Counted from the stretch's first letter, positions 29,272 through 38,915 are shown. The stretch: 64,000 nt of DNA from Fluviispira multicolorata (GCF_009208585.1 NZ_WFLN01000010.1:62001-126000); one strand, 5' to 3'. Notes: generated by a model not told the origin, from the sequence alone. A program made the numbers and translations.

Positions 29272-30073
29272 ACTCCCATTAGTTTCCGTTGTTATTCCTA
29301 CACACAATAGACCTTTATTTTTGAAGAAAACATTGGATTCTATTATAAAACAAACTTATCAAAATATAGAAATAATTGTTGTCTCAAATGGGTATAACAC
29401 TGAAAATAGAACTGTTGTTGAAATTTTTAATAATAATAAAATAAAATATTTTGAGCAGAAAAATACAGGAGGCCCCGCTTCACCAAGAAATCATGGTATT
29501 CAAAATTCCTTAGGTAAATATATTGCTTTTTGTGATGATGATGATTTATGGGAGCCTTTAAAGTTAGAACAGCAAGTAAATGCTCTGGAGAAAAATCCTT
29601 CTTATGGACTTTGTTTTTCAAAAATGATGCGTTTTAATGAAGATAAAGAATGGTTTGTGCCGCACGAGGAAGGACCAACTAATTTAAAAAAACTTTTATA
29701 TGTTAATACAGTTCCTATATCTTCAGTAATAATAAAAAGAGAAATTTTAATTAAAGTTAAAGGATTTTGTGAATCTAAAATTGTTGGACCATCCGAAGAT
29801 TATGAATTTCTTTTGAGATGCTCTAGTTTTACAAAATTTTATTTTATAGACCAATATTTAATAAGATATTGGTCTGGAAATAACAGAACAACCGCAATAA
29901 ATAAAATCAGTGATTATTATATTCACATAAATGGGGTTTATGGGTGCTATTATTTGTTATTAAAAAATAAATCTATAAATCCATTTAAACTTATTATTCC
30001 ATCGTTATATCATTTTAAAATTTTTGTTAAATCATCATGCTATATTTTTCTAAATAGATTAGGAATTAAATAA
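29264..30073 (+). CDS. Family 2 glycosyltransferase
   Basis: The ATG at 29264 (with GGGA eight bases before) is preferred to a TTG at 29258. The 269-residue protein has VVIPTHNRPLFLKKTLDSI near residue 9, a GT-A nucleotide-binding pattern, and IAFCDDDDLWEP, the acidic metal site, near residue 90. It is the last gene of the plus-strand operon and very likely adds the CDP-pathway sugar to a lipid-linked glycan, a link based on context. It converges with a minus-strand methyltransferase 41 bases later. Confidence 0.87.
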   Translation: MTELPLVSVVIPTHNRPLFLKKTLDSIIKQTYQNIEIIVVSNGYNTENRTVVEIFNNNKIKYFEQKNTGGPASPRNHGIQNSLGKYIAFCDDDDLWEPLKLEQQVNALEKNPSYGLCFSKMMRFNEDKEWFVPHEEGPTNLKKLLYVNTVPISSVIIKREILIKVKGFCESKIVGPSEDYEFLLRCSSFTKFYFIDQYLIRYWSGNNRTTAINKISDYYIHINGVYGCYYLLLKNKSINPFKLIIPSLYHFKIFVKSSCYIFLNRLGIK

Positions 30074-30114
30074 ATATTTAAATAGCATAAAAAAAATTGA
30101 TAATAAATTTATTT

Positions 30115-30921
30115 TTACTTATTTTTTCTAAATAAATACTCATTACAACTGATTCCACCACAATATGTTTTCATTTTTTCTAGAGTAAAATCTTTACTTT
30201 TAAAATATTGAAAAACATCTTCAGGTTTTGCTACTTCAAAAGGATAACCTCCTACCCAATCAATTAAATCGTGATAAGCAGTCATACCTCGATCATTTTT
30301 TCCATAATTCATCCAACTTTTAAACGGATTTCCTTTCAGTGTATCTTTTAGAATACTAATTCCCCAAAATCTAATAAATGTATAAAGAATGAGTATTGAT
30401 CTAATAAAAAAATTTGAGTTATTATATGTTTTTTTTATCCATTTCCATCTTTCAGAGGCTCTACCTTGATCATTATATATTGAAATAAAAAGATAACCAT
30501 CACTTCTTACCAATGTAGATACATTTTCAAATGCATGAAACATTTGCCCTGTATGGTGCAATACACCCCAAGAATAAACAATATCAAATTGTCCTCGTTT
30601 TTTTATAAAGTCATCGTCAAGAATTGAACCCTGGCAAATATCCCAATCATTTTTAATATTATATTTTTCTTTTAAAAATTTAGTACAATTTACAGAATCT
30701 AAATCATAATCAAATGATGTTACTCTTGCTCCGAGTATTTTTGCCGCTAAGCTAAACAGTCCACTGCCAGAACCTACATCAATAAATGTTTTGTTTTCAA
30801 TATCAATAATTTGCAGAAATTTTTGCAAACTTACTAATGCTTCTTGAACTTTTTCCTCAGTTAAAGAATTTAAATATTTTGACCAGTTTTTGCCAAATTC
30901 AAATCTGAGTTCTAACTCCAT
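30115..30921 (-). CDS. Class I SAM methyltransferase
   Basis: The 268-residue protein has the SAM motif FIDVGSGSGLFSLAA near residue 42, then TSFDYDLDSVNC and VYSWGVLHHTGQM. The start is supported by AGAGG. It is the last gene of the RfaH-led minus-strand operon, 30 bases after another methyltransferase. The sequences downstream of the SAM core (aromatic and Cys-rich) may define the substrate, which I cannot name. Probable sugar or glycan methylation. Confidence 0.82.
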   Translation of the reverse strand: MELELRFEFGKNWSKYLNSLTEEKVQEALVSLQKFLQIIDIENKTFIDVGSGSGLFSLAAKILGARVTSFDYDLDSVNCTKFLKEKYNIKNDWDICQGSILDDDFIKKRGQFDIVYSWGVLHHTGQMFHAFENVSTLVRSDGYLFISIYNDQGRASERWKWIKKTYNNSNFFIRSILILYTFIRFWGISILKDTLKGNPFKSWMNYGKNDRGMTAYHDLIDWVGGYPFEVAKPEDVFQYFKSKDFTLEKMKTYCGGISCNEYLFRKNK

Positions 30922-30951
30922 TTTATGCCTCTTACAATTTCAAAAAAACTT

Positions 30952-31851
30952 TTACTTCACAGCATATCCATGCCAAAAAGGAATTCCTTCCGAAAAGACC
31001 ACACTCTTAAAACCATTTTTCATTAAAAGTTGTTCTATATCAGATTTGGAATATCTTTTTTCTAATGGTGTTCCAAATCGATCTCTACAATCATTCCTGA
31101 TAATATAATAATTTTTATTCCTATAGCTCGAAAGGGGGATTCTAGTTCCCCATTTTTCGCCAAATATTTTAGCTACTATTTTAGCAGAAAATATGAGCGG
31201 AATATATATCAAAATAGACATTGTATCACAGCTTATATTTTTAATCCGCAAAGGCATCCTACTTATAATTTTTCTAACTAAATTTGCAATATTAAATATA
31301 GTTTTGAACAAAAAAGATCTTTGTTCAAAATTATAGTAAAAATAAAATAAAAAATATCCATTATTTTTTAATATTCGACTTATTTCTGAGACAGCTTTAT
31401 CCGTATCTTTAATATGATGTAAAACGCCATAAGAAATAACTAAATCAATAGATGAGCTCACGAAGGGAAGCTTTTCGGCATATGCTCTTACTGGATATAA
31501 ATTTGCATAGCTTTTAATATTATTTTTAAAAACATTTATTGATTCGGATGGATCCACTCCATAAAGAGAGTGAACATAAGGAGATATTCTTCTTGCCCAT
31601 CGCCCCGTTCCACATCCAACATCAACAACTTTCCATTCTTTTTTGAAGTCAGTCAAAGGAAATATATCAAAATATTCATTTGCTGCGCTCTCTGAATAAG
31701 TAAGTTTATTATGATCGAAAAAAGTCCACTCTTCACCAAAGGATTCTATAGTTTCTTTACTTCCTGAATATTCACTCATAAAATCATGACTAATATATAT
31801 ATCATTTAATATTTTTATATTTGATACCATAATATCTGAGTTATTATTCAT
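30952..31851 (-). CDS. Class I SAM methyltransferase
   Basis: The 299-residue protein has VVDVGCGTGRWARRISPY near residue 75, LYGVDPSESI and LVISYGVLHHIKDTDKAV near 138, all typical of class I methyltransferases of the UbiE/COQ5-like type. A hydrophobic run near residues 205-225 (MSILIYIPLIFSAKIV) suggests membrane contact. It starts one base after the stop of the UDP-sugar dehydrogenase gene, so translation is coupled. Substrate unknown, probably a glycan component. Confidence 0.82.
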   Translation of the reverse strand: MNNNSDIMVSNIKILNDIYISHDFMSEYSGSKETIESFGEEWTFFDHNKLTYSESAANEYFDIFPLTDFKKEWKVVDVGCGTGRWARRISPYVHSLYGVDPSESINVFKNNIKSYANLYPVRAYAEKLPFVSSSIDLVISYGVLHHIKDTDKAVSEISRILKNNGYFLFYFYYNFEQRSFLFKTIFNIANLVRKIISRMPLRIKNISCDTMSILIYIPLIFSAKIVAKIFGEKWGTRIPLSSYRNKNYYIIRNDCRDRFGTPLEKRYSKSDIEQLLMKNGFKSVVFSEGIPFWHGYAVK

Positions 31852-31852
31852 T

Positions 31853-33193
31853 TTATACTCGCCAATATTGCATTTTACATTTTATTTTATCTATTTGATT
31901 TTTACTAAGCATGGACTTAACATCTATAAATGTCCCTGTAAAGTTTGATTCATTAATTATTTCATCAATTAAATTATTAAATTCTAAATGGGGAACCGCA
32001 AAAAAAATACAATCATATATCTTGAAATCAATAATATTATGATTATATAATTCAATATTATACTCATGGAGCGCATCTCCACTATCAGCTATTGGGTCCA
32101 TGATATCTACATGAAAGCTATAACTCTTAAGTGTATTTACAATATTAATTACTTTAGTATTGCGAACATCAGACACATTCTCTTTAAATGAGAACCCCAA
32201 AATAAGAGCCTTATAATATTCCAAATTCTTAGGTCTACTTTTCAAAACGAGTTTAATACTTTCAGAGGCAATAAAGCATCCCATAGAATCATTAATTGCC
32301 CTACCAGCTAAAATAACTTTTGGAATATAACCAACAGTCTCTGCTTTATGTGTTAAATAATAAGGATCAACACCTATGCAATGCCCGCCAACAAGACCTG
32401 GTGAAAAATTTAAAAAATTCCACTTAGTTTGCGCAGCAGTTAGAACCTCTTTTGTATCAATATTTAACTTAGAAAAAATAATGGCCAATTCATTGATAAG
32501 TGCAATATTAATATCCCGTTGAGTATTTTCTATTACTTTAGCCGCTTCTGCAACTTTTATAGAAGAAGCAATATAAACTCCTGCTGTTATAACTGAAGAA
32601 TAAAGAGTTGCAAAAAAGTTTTTTGAATCTTCACAACAACCAGAAACAACCTTTACGATACTTTCAAATTTATGATTTTTATCTCCCGGATTGATTCTTT
32701 CAGGAGAATATCCAATAAAAAAATCAATTCCATGTTTTTTTTCGGATACTTTTTCAATAATTGGTATACAATCTTCTTCTGTACATCCTGGATATACAGT
32801 TGATTCAAAGCATATATAAGGTTTTTCATCACTGCTTTTAATTATTTCACCTAAAGTATTGCAGGCTGAAATAAGAGGGTTTAAATCAGGTTTATTTCCT
32901 TTATCAATTGGAGTTGGAACTGCTACAATATATGCTTTACACGCAAAAAGATCCATCATATTTTCAGTAAACAAAATTTTTTCATTTTTTAATAAATTGA
33001 TATCTTCTATTTCATTCGTATAATCAATTCCATTTTTTAATTTTTCTATCTTTTTTTTATTACTATCAAAACCTATAACTCTATATTTTTTTGAAAATGA
33101 CACTGCAAGAGGTAAGCCAACGTATCCTAAGCCAATAACGCCCAGTTTAAAATTTGAATCTTCAAGGACATTCATAACTTCATTTTCTTCCAT
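31853..33193 (-). CDS. UDP-N-acetylhexosamine/UDP-sugar 6-dehydrogenase (WbpA/TviB type)
   Basis: The 446-residue protein has an N-terminal NAD motif LGVIGLGYVGLPLAVSF near residue 17 and, near residue 262, GLVGGHCIGVDPYYLTHKAE with the catalytic Cys. CFESTVYPGCTEED near 144 is also typical. Such enzymes oxidise C6 of UDP-hexosamines to uronic acids. Together with the amidotransferase upstream, a uronamide sugar is likely, as in some O-antigens. GAGG precedes the ATG, and the next gene starts after one base. Confidence 0.9.
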   Translation of the reverse strand: MEENEVMNVLEDSNFKLGVIGLGYVGLPLAVSFSKKYRVIGFDSNKKKIEKLKNGIDYTNEIEDINLLKNEKILFTENMMDLFACKAYIVAVPTPIDKGNKPDLNPLISACNTLGEIIKSSDEKPYICFESTVYPGCTEEDCIPIIEKVSEKKHGIDFFIGYSPERINPGDKNHKFESIVKVVSGCCEDSKNFFATLYSSVITAGVYIASSIKVAEAAKVIENTQRDINIALINELAIIFSKLNIDTKEVLTAAQTKWNFLNFSPGLVGGHCIGVDPYYLTHKAETVGYIPKVILAGRAINDSMGCFIASESIKLVLKSRPKNLEYYKALILGFSFKENVSDVRNTKVINIVNTLKSYSFHVDIMDPIADSGDALHEYNIELYNHNIIDFKIYDCIFFAVPHLEFNNLIDEIINESNFTGTFIDVKSMLSKNQIDKIKCKMQYWRV

Positions 33194-33202
33194 GATTTAT
33201 CC

Positions 33203-35068
33203 TCAGCTATTTTTAATAAAATTTTTTTTCCATTCATTTTCAATAAAAATATTCCAACGAGAAATTAAATTTGCCCCTGCCGGAAGATTTGACGGCAGGG
33301 GTACTCCAAAGCCCATTTTTGGCAATGAAGCCAATTCACTGTTTACTCTTCTAGACAAAGCATCACGCAAAATTCTCTTATGGATTCCATTTTTAAATTT
33401 ATATTTTAATGGCAAAGAATGACCAAATTCAATCACACGATAATCTAGCAATGGAGATCTTGCCTCCAAGGAATATGCCATTGTTGCTCTATCTACTTTA
33501 ACAAGAACATCATCACGCATATAAGAAACAAAATCTAATGCTGCTAAATTTTCTTCAATGCTACGAGATCTCAATGCTTCCCAAGAATAATCTGGGTACC
33601 AATTTTTAACTGTATCATAGTAATTATTAAAATAATTAACTAAAGTTCTATCTTTATCAGAAAGAAGATTTTTAGAGTTAGTACAAAGAATTGTATCATA
33701 AATTTCTTTATAACTATTTGCACTGATAAGTTCATTGACTTTTTGAATTTTAGAATCAATATTATTTGAATTAATTGATAGGAAGTTTAAAAATCTTTTA
33801 AATAAATATTTTCCATAGCTTGAATTTAAAAAATTTAGCATTAATTTATTTGAAACAGGTATATATTTAAAAAAATTATTTATTCTAGAAATTTTCTTTA
33901 AATATGAAAATCTTGGATATCCTATAAAAACCTCATCTCCACCGTCCCCTGTTAATACTACAGTTACATATTTTTGTGCAGCTTGAGAAATTGCTAAAGT
34001 CGGTATCTGAGAACTATCTGAAAATGGTTCATCGTAGTGGAAGGATATTTTATCAATTTGATTATTATAATCACATTCTTTTAAATGAAGAGTTTCTAAA
34101 GGATAATCGAGCATAAATGCTGTTTTTCTTGCTACCTCTGATTCATCAAAGTTCTTATCAGAAAATTTCACCGTAAATGCTTTAATATTTTTTGACTTTA
34201 AATTTTTAAGACTCGATAAAACGAGACTTGAATCGATTCCCCCTGAAAGAAATGTACCTACTGGAACATCTGAAATAAGTCGAATTCTTGTTGCATCATC
34301 TAAAAGTTCTAGAAATTCATCTATTGCATTTTCGTATGTGCCAGAATATACTTTTGCATAGCTTTTTAATGGATCCCAATATTGTATTTGATTCGTTAAT
34401 TTTAATTTCTCATTTGAAAGATCAACATTAATATATGATGCAGCCTTTACTTTAAAACACTCTTTATAAATGCTTAAATGAGCAGGTACATAACCTAAGA
34501 AATGAAAGTAAGCCAAGCTCTCTTCATTTATTGTTAATTCAACTCCAAGTGACACAATTGATTTAAGCTCTGAAGAGAAAATAATAAGATCATTTGAATT
34601 ATAAATATAGAGAGGCTTTTTTCCAACTCTATCTCGAGCAAATAAAATATTTTGTGCATTTAAATCTAAAAATGCCATTGCCAGCATTCCATTTATTTTT
34701 TTTAAAAATTTTGCTCCTTGAAAATGAAGACCAGCTAATAAAACTTCAGTATCTGAACTCGATTTAAAATTCCAATTAAGTTTGAATTCTTTTTTAAGAT
34801 CTTGGTAATTATATATTTCTCCATTAAATACCAAACTTTGATGTATTCCATTTGGAGCAAGAAATGTCATTGGTTGATGCCCTGTTAAAGTTAAATCAAT
34901 AATTGACAAACGCCTTTGACCTAACCAGACATCCCATTTTCCTTGAATTATAAATTTTTCGAGCCCCCAATCATTTGGCCCTCTGTGTGAAAGCTTATTG
35001 AGAGCATTTAAAACGTCTTTATGCTGAAATTGATTAGGTCGTGAAATCACACCAAATATTCCGCACAT
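33203..35068 (-). CDS. asnB: Asparagine synthase-type glutamine amidotransferase
   Basis: The 621-residue protein starts MCGIFGVIS, placing the nucleophile Cys at position 2 as in class II glutamine amidotransferases. The synthetase half begins near residue 230 and has the ATP-pyrophosphatase loop LSGGIDSS near 255. In cell metabolism AsnB makes asparagine, but in polysaccharide loci such proteins amidate sugar uronic acids. The position between an RfaH-type gene and a UDP-sugar 6-dehydrogenase favours amidation of a uronic acid. This is inference from context. Confidence 0.87.
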   Translation of the reverse strand: MCGIFGVISRPNQFQHKDVLNALNKLSHRGPNDWGLEKFIIQGKWDVWLGQRRLSIIDLTLTGHQPMTFLAPNGIHQSLVFNGEIYNYQDLKKEFKLNWNFKSSSDTEVLLAGLHFQGAKFLKKINGMLAMAFLDLNAQNILFARDRVGKKPLYIYNSNDLIIFSSELKSIVSLGVELTINEESLAYFHFLGYVPAHLSIYKECFKVKAASYINVDLSNEKLKLTNQIQYWDPLKSYAKVYSGTYENAIDEFLELLDDATRIRLISDVPVGTFLSGGIDSSLVLSSLKNLKSKNIKAFTVKFSDKNFDESEVARKTAFMLDYPLETLHLKECDYNNQIDKISFHYDEPFSDSSQIPTLAISQAAQKYVTVVLTGDGGDEVFIGYPRFSYLKKISRINNFFKYIPVSNKLMLNFLNSSYGKYLFKRFLNFLSINSNNIDSKIQKVNELISANSYKEIYDTILCTNSKNLLSDKDRTLVNYFNNYYDTVKNWYPDYSWEALRSRSIEENLAALDFVSYMRDDVLVKVDRATMAYSLEARSPLLDYRVIEFGHSLPLKYKFKNGIHKRILRDALSRRVNSELASLPKMGFGVPLPSNLPAGANLISRWNIFIENEWKKNFIKNS

Positions 35069-35135
35069 ATAAATTCCTAAATTTAGATTTTAATTAAAAG
35101 TGTAATCAAAAAATAAAATAATCTTTTCTCAATAA

Positions 35136-35636
35136 TTAAGTACTTTCAATCAAAGTGACAGGAAGTAAAACTTTCATTTCTCTTCCTAAAAAATTTAATA
35201 AAAGTTGAACTCGATCCTTATCTGTAAAGGATTCAAAAATTGCATTATGATCTTTAAAAGAACCTTCAACTATTTTAACTTTATCACCTTTTGAGAACAA
35301 TTCTAAACTACTAATTGGTAGAATACCATCTTTATTCTCATTTTTTTTCAATTCATAAATAATTTGTTCAGACAATTGAACAGGCACATAATTTGCAGTG
35401 ATAAGGCTTGAAATACCTCTTGTACCATTAATTTTACTCCATCTATCTTTTTCAATATCAAATTTTACAAATAGATAGCGAGGAAATAATGGAGCTAAGA
35501 CTTCATCAACTTTACGAGCATGTCGACGGATTTTCTTTATACATGGTAAATAAACTTCAAAATCTTGTTCTAGCAAATGACTTTTTGCATATTTTTCTTT
35601 TAGGGGTTGTGTATGTGCAACATACCATTGCTTCAT
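35136..35636 (-). CDS. rfaH: RfaH/UpxY-type NusG paralogue
   Basis: The ATG at 35636 is chosen because GGAG lies at 35643-35646; a TTG at 35651 would put the ribosome site inside the gene. The 166-residue protein has the NusG-N pattern WYVAHTQPLKEKYA, LFPRYLFVKFD and a C-terminal KOW-like segment, LFSKGDKVKIVEGSFK. The family prevents early termination in long surface-glycan operons. It is the first gene of the minus-strand operon, 67 bases before asnB, so it probably promotes expression of this operon and perhaps of the rest of the locus. Confidence 0.85.
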   Translation of the reverse strand: MKQWYVAHTQPLKEKYAKSHLLEQDFEVYLPCIKKIRRHARKVDEVLAPLFPRYLFVKFDIEKDRWSKINGTRGISSLITANYVPVQLSEQIIYELKKNENKDGILPISSLELFSKGDKVKIVEGSFKDHNAIFESFTDKDRVQLLLNFLGREMKVLLPVTLIEST

Positions 35637-35788
35637 TTTTAACTCCAACAAAAAAGCTTGAATAAATTCTAAAGAATTTGAAAATAAGTCTGTATTATAT
35701 TTTATGCTACGTCAATCTTTTTAAGATATTTTAATACAATTCAATTTTACAATTTATTTTTTTATTTTTTTAATTAAAGACAACTCTA

Positions 35789-37366
35789 TTAACTCTTCAC
35801 TTCAACTGCATCCTCATTCGTAACGGCAGGCATAAAACGAGCGACAATTTTTTTAAGTTCATCAAGGCCCGATTCTTTTGTCATATAAAAAACATTTTCA
35901 TATTTAAAGCCACCATCTCCTTGATCGACAATATTGCTGCTAAAAAATATGAAAGGTGTGTTAATTTTTTCTTCACGCAAAGCTACCAAAAAGTGGGGGC
36001 CAGTCATTCTAGGCATGCGCACATCACTTATGATTGCGACAATTCGTTCGGCAATGGCTTTTTTGTCTTCCTGTTGAAAATATTCGAGAGCTTGCAGTCC
36101 ATCTTCAGCTTCAACAGATTCCCAGCCAGCTTGCTTCATGCCACGTTTAACAAGTCTGCGAATGTCCGATTCATCATCAACAATCAATACAAGTGGCTTT
36201 GCGCTTCCTGTGTATTTTTGAGCCGTAATGTTGTCGGAACTTTCATTAGAGTCCTCTTTTTGTGGCTCTTCTTCTTGAAAGCAATTTAATGCAAGACTAA
36301 ATAAAATATGAGACTCCTGCAGCATTGCTTCAAATTTTGCACTGCCGGGCATTTTATTTGCAAATTTTTCTAGTGTCGAAGTTTCAACTTTTTGCTTTCC
36401 ACCTGGTATGCAAGAACACTGCGCCGATATAGTAACAAACTCATCATTGCCATTGATATCAAGATAAATAACGCTGTTACCTTCTGTGATAACGTCACAA
36501 AGTTCTGCAAATGCTGCATTCAACCACATAATAAAGTTTACGGGGTTTGCTAAAACATTTGGATCGTAGGTATCATCTTTCCGGATTTTATAAGTAATTC
36601 CCTGAGTGGTAAAGCGATGAACATTGAGCATTAAAGCATCATCTACCATACTCATAACATTTGTAATTTGCGTTTCGGAGAGTTTTGGATTTGAAAATTT
36701 TCTAAACCAAACAGCGAGATCTTGAATGTCTTGCATATATTGCAAAGCTTTTTTGAGATCTTCTTGAGCATTGGCATTCGTATTTAGAACAGGTAAAATT
36801 TGGGTCTGTAAAATACCGCGGCACATTGTAATAGGATTAATAAGTTGATGTGCAATATCTGCACCAATTTCTGATATTGTATTCATGCGAACTGAATAAT
36901 GTAATTCAGCCTGCGTAGTCATTAAATCAGCGAGTTTTTCACGCATTTGTGCATGAGTACTTTGCAATTCGTCATACATTTTTGTCAAGCTTAAATCGGA
37001 AATTTCCATGCAAATTAATATTTCATTATTTGCAATAGTTATTTTATGCAATTTAACTTCTGCTGGGAATGAGCCAACAGGCCCTCTTCTTAACTGCCTT
37101 TGAAAATCATAAGCTTGTCCTAATTTCATTGCAATATTAAATAAATCATAAATAAGCGCATGATCTTTAGTATCAAAAAGATCATCAATATTTACTTTTG
37201 TTGCAGATTTTCCAGCTCCACCAAACCAAGTTTGTTTTTTAAAAGTGGCATTACACCAATACATAAATCGATCGCCCGCATTAAATAAGGCAATACCTGT
37301 TGAAACATTTTTTAGAATTTGAGAAGCAAGTGCCTTGTCGAGGTCCTTGCTAAATTCTGATGCCAT
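35789..37366 (-). CDS. Hybrid sensor protein: PAS-like, degenerate kinase, receiver
   Basis: The 525-residue protein has an N-terminal PAS-like sensor (about 10-125), a coiled linker, and a dimerisation region with the phosphoacceptor-like AHQLINPITM (His173). The ATP-binding part is poor: I see no G1/G2 boxes. The C-terminal receiver (about 390-515) keeps VDDESD, the phosphoacceptor Asp in ISDVRMPRMTG and the Lys in YMTKES. It begins two bases after the ATPase gene stop, the last of a three-gene module with a STAS protein. It may rely on the HATPase partner, which is inference. No membrane segment is seen, so it should be cytoplasmic. Confidence 0.7.
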   Translation of the reverse strand: MASEFSKDLDKALASQILKNVSTGIALFNAGDRFMYWCNATFKKQTWFGGAGKSATKVNIDDLFDTKDHALIYDLFNIAMKLGQAYDFQRQLRRGPVGSFPAEVKLHKITIANNEILICMEISDLSLTKMYDELQSTHAQMREKLADLMTTQAELHYSVRMNTISEIGADIAHQLINPITMCRGILQTQILPVLNTNANAQEDLKKALQYMQDIQDLAVWFRKFSNPKLSETQITNVMSMVDDALMLNVHRFTTQGITYKIRKDDTYDPNVLANPVNFIMWLNAAFAELCDVITEGNSVIYLDINGNDEFVTISAQCSCIPGGKQKVETSTLEKFANKMPGSAKFEAMLQESHILFSLALNCFQEEEPQKEDSNESSDNITAQKYTGSAKPLVLIVDDESDIRRLVKRGMKQAGWESVEAEDGLQALEYFQQEDKKAIAERIVAIISDVRMPRMTGPHFLVALREEKINTPFIFFSSNIVDQGDGGFKYENVFYMTKESGLDELKKIVARFMPAVTNEDAVEVKS

Positions 37367-37368
37367 TT

Positions 37369-38304
37369 TTAATGAGAGTCCTCAACTTTAAAATAGTGGA
37401 AACTCCTAAGTCTTTTATCAAAATCCTTAAATCTTTTTTCAAAGCGCATCAAGCAAACGATTTCAGTCATTTTCCCTGGATTTACATTGACAATATAATG
37501 ATGAAGTCTTTCAAAAATAAGTTTAATTCCCAATCCTCCACTATTTCTTTTCCCAATATGCTCTGTTTTTTGATTTTCATCTAAATATTGCATAACTGTT
37601 TTTTTACTTAAAGAACCAAATGGATCTGCAACAGATAAACCAAAAACTTCACCATCAAATCCCCATTTTATTCTTACAGACTCATGATCTTCAAGTTCAA
37701 ATGGCGCACTTCTGTCCACAGTTTTTAAACGTGGGTTTGCATCAAAAACTGCATTTAAAAGCAACTCATCTGCTAAATCACATACTCTTTGCGCATAGTG
37801 ATCAAAGCGATCCGATCCGCCCCCAATTTTAATAATAAATTCCTCTAAAATTTTGAGAGCTTCACGTTTGTCTATCTGAGATTTTACTCTCTTTTCTTTA
37901 AATACTGCTGGAAAATTTAAATGCTTTTCGAGTCCAGGATAGTCTTTAGATTCAAATTTCTTAAGTAACATGATCAATTCACGTGCATCGAATTCACCAT
38001 CATTTGTTGCAACAAAACATTGAATATTTGCACAATCAATTAAATTCGGAATGACTCTTTGCAAGGATTCTTGCAAAATAACAACAATTCTACTTTCAGG
38101 ATATGCAACAGAAAATTCTTTTAAAAATTCAATTTTTTTAGCTTCTGCAAATAAAAAAAATCTATCTTTTTTTACATTTGCTGCAAAAACTTTAGCTTCT
38201 TCTTCCGTTTTGCAAGGTTGAAAATCGACTCCAGCTGAGCGCGTGAGCATTCCCAGTTTATTTTGAAAAGCAATTGAATCGGGTAAAAAACAGACAACTT
38301 TCAA
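37369..38304 (-). CDS. HATPase (RsbW/GHKL)-type protein with receiver-like N-terminus
   Basis: The start is TTG at 38304, coupled to the STAS stop (TTGA overlap) and preceded by a strong AAGGAGG. The 311-residue protein has a receiver-like N-terminal third (about 1-115) without a clear acidic pocket. A GHKL ATPase domain follows (about 165-300), with ADELLLNAVFDA (N box) near residue 187, DPFGSLSK near 240 and GGLGIKLIFERL near 265. Domain order and neighbours resemble partner-switch kinases acting on STAS proteins. Function is inferred. Confidence 0.75.
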   Translation of the reverse strand: MKVVCFLPDSIAFQNKLGMLTRSAGVDFQPCKTEEEAKVFAANVKKDRFFLFAEAKKIEFLKEFSVAYPESRIVVILQESLQRVIPNLIDCANIQCFVATNDGEFDARELIMLLKKFESKDYPGLEKHLNFPAVFKEKRVKSQIDKREALKILEEFIIKIGGGSDRFDHYAQRVCDLADELLLNAVFDANPRLKTVDRSAPFELEDHESVRIKWGFDGEVFGLSVADPFGSLSKKTVMQYLDENQKTEHIGKRNSGGLGIKLIFERLHHYIVNVNPGKMTEIVCLMRFEKRFKDFDKRLRSFHYFKVEDSH

Positions 38305-38807
38305 GCTGCCTCCTTCTTAAACCTTTTAGGATTCGAAGAAATAAAATAGAAATATTCGCTTGGCTCAAAATCTATTTCAAGATCAAAGCCCTCTTTGTTT
38401 TTGAGAACTAAATTAAATTCATCATAATTATCTAAAATGGGGATTTCTTTACCAATATTCAATAAAAGAACTTCGTGAGTGTCATTTGATGGACAATAAA
38501 AATTTGCATAAATGCTTGAAACTGTCGTTTTTTCACTTAAAAAATCGCTAATATTAAACTGCTCAACCAACCATCTTGGTGCATTTACATAAATAAAAGA
38601 ACAATCAAAGTTTTCTAAAATTTTATACCAGGCAAGAATTCCACATGAATTTGCACGTTTGACCTTAGAAAAATCAAGATTGACTTCTTTTTTTGCTGCT
38701 GAATTTTTAATCGCTTGCTCAAGACCTTGTTTAATTAAATCCACTGAGGATTCTTCATTAAGAAGACCCGAGAATTCAACTGTTGTATTATTAACGACCA
38801 CTTCCAT
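38301..38807 (-). CDS. STAS-domain protein (anti-anti-sigma-like)
   Basis: The 168-residue protein has a STAS core in its first 100 residues, with the characteristic LDFSKVKRANSCGILAWYK segment around residue 44, whose Ser region matches the phosphorylation site of SpoIIAA/RsbV-type proteins. The last 60 residues are extra and acidic-aromatic. The ATG has TGAGG as ribosome site. It lies first in a three-gene minus-strand operon with a GHKL ATPase and a hybrid kinase. The pair (STAS plus ATPase) is the usual core of a partner-switch system, but no sigma factor is next to it. Confidence 0.75.
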   Translation of the reverse strand: MEVVVNNTTVEFSGLLNEESSVDLIKQGLEQAIKNSAAKKEVNLDFSKVKRANSCGILAWYKILENFDCSFIYVNAPRWLVEQFNISDFLSEKTTVSSIYANFYCPSNDTHEVLLLNIGKEIPILDNYDEFNLVLKNKEGFDLEIDFEPSEYFYFISSNPKRFKKEAA

Positions 38808-38886
38808 TGATCATACCTCAGACCAGTTGTTCATACAGATGTCAACATATCGGACTTCATGTAGCTCTCTTTAGCTACTCAGAAAC

Positions 38887-38915
38887 TTGCTACATTGACG
38901 CCTCAATCCTATAAG
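38887..38915 (+). promoter_or_regulatory. Putative fumC promoter
   Basis: TTGCTA at 38887-38892, a 17-base spacer and TATAAG at 38910-38915 (5 of 6 to TATAAT). It lies 78 bases before the fumC ATG. The divergent STAS operon starts on the other side of the same region, so both promoters must lie within about 185 bases. Confidence 0.5.

Noticed and set aside
35700-35720. A TTGACGTAGCAT stretch upstream of the rfaH-like gene that recalls the ops element of RfaH-regulated operons.
   Set aside because: It matches the ops consensus only in a GTAGC core, and nothing similar was noticed before the other operons.
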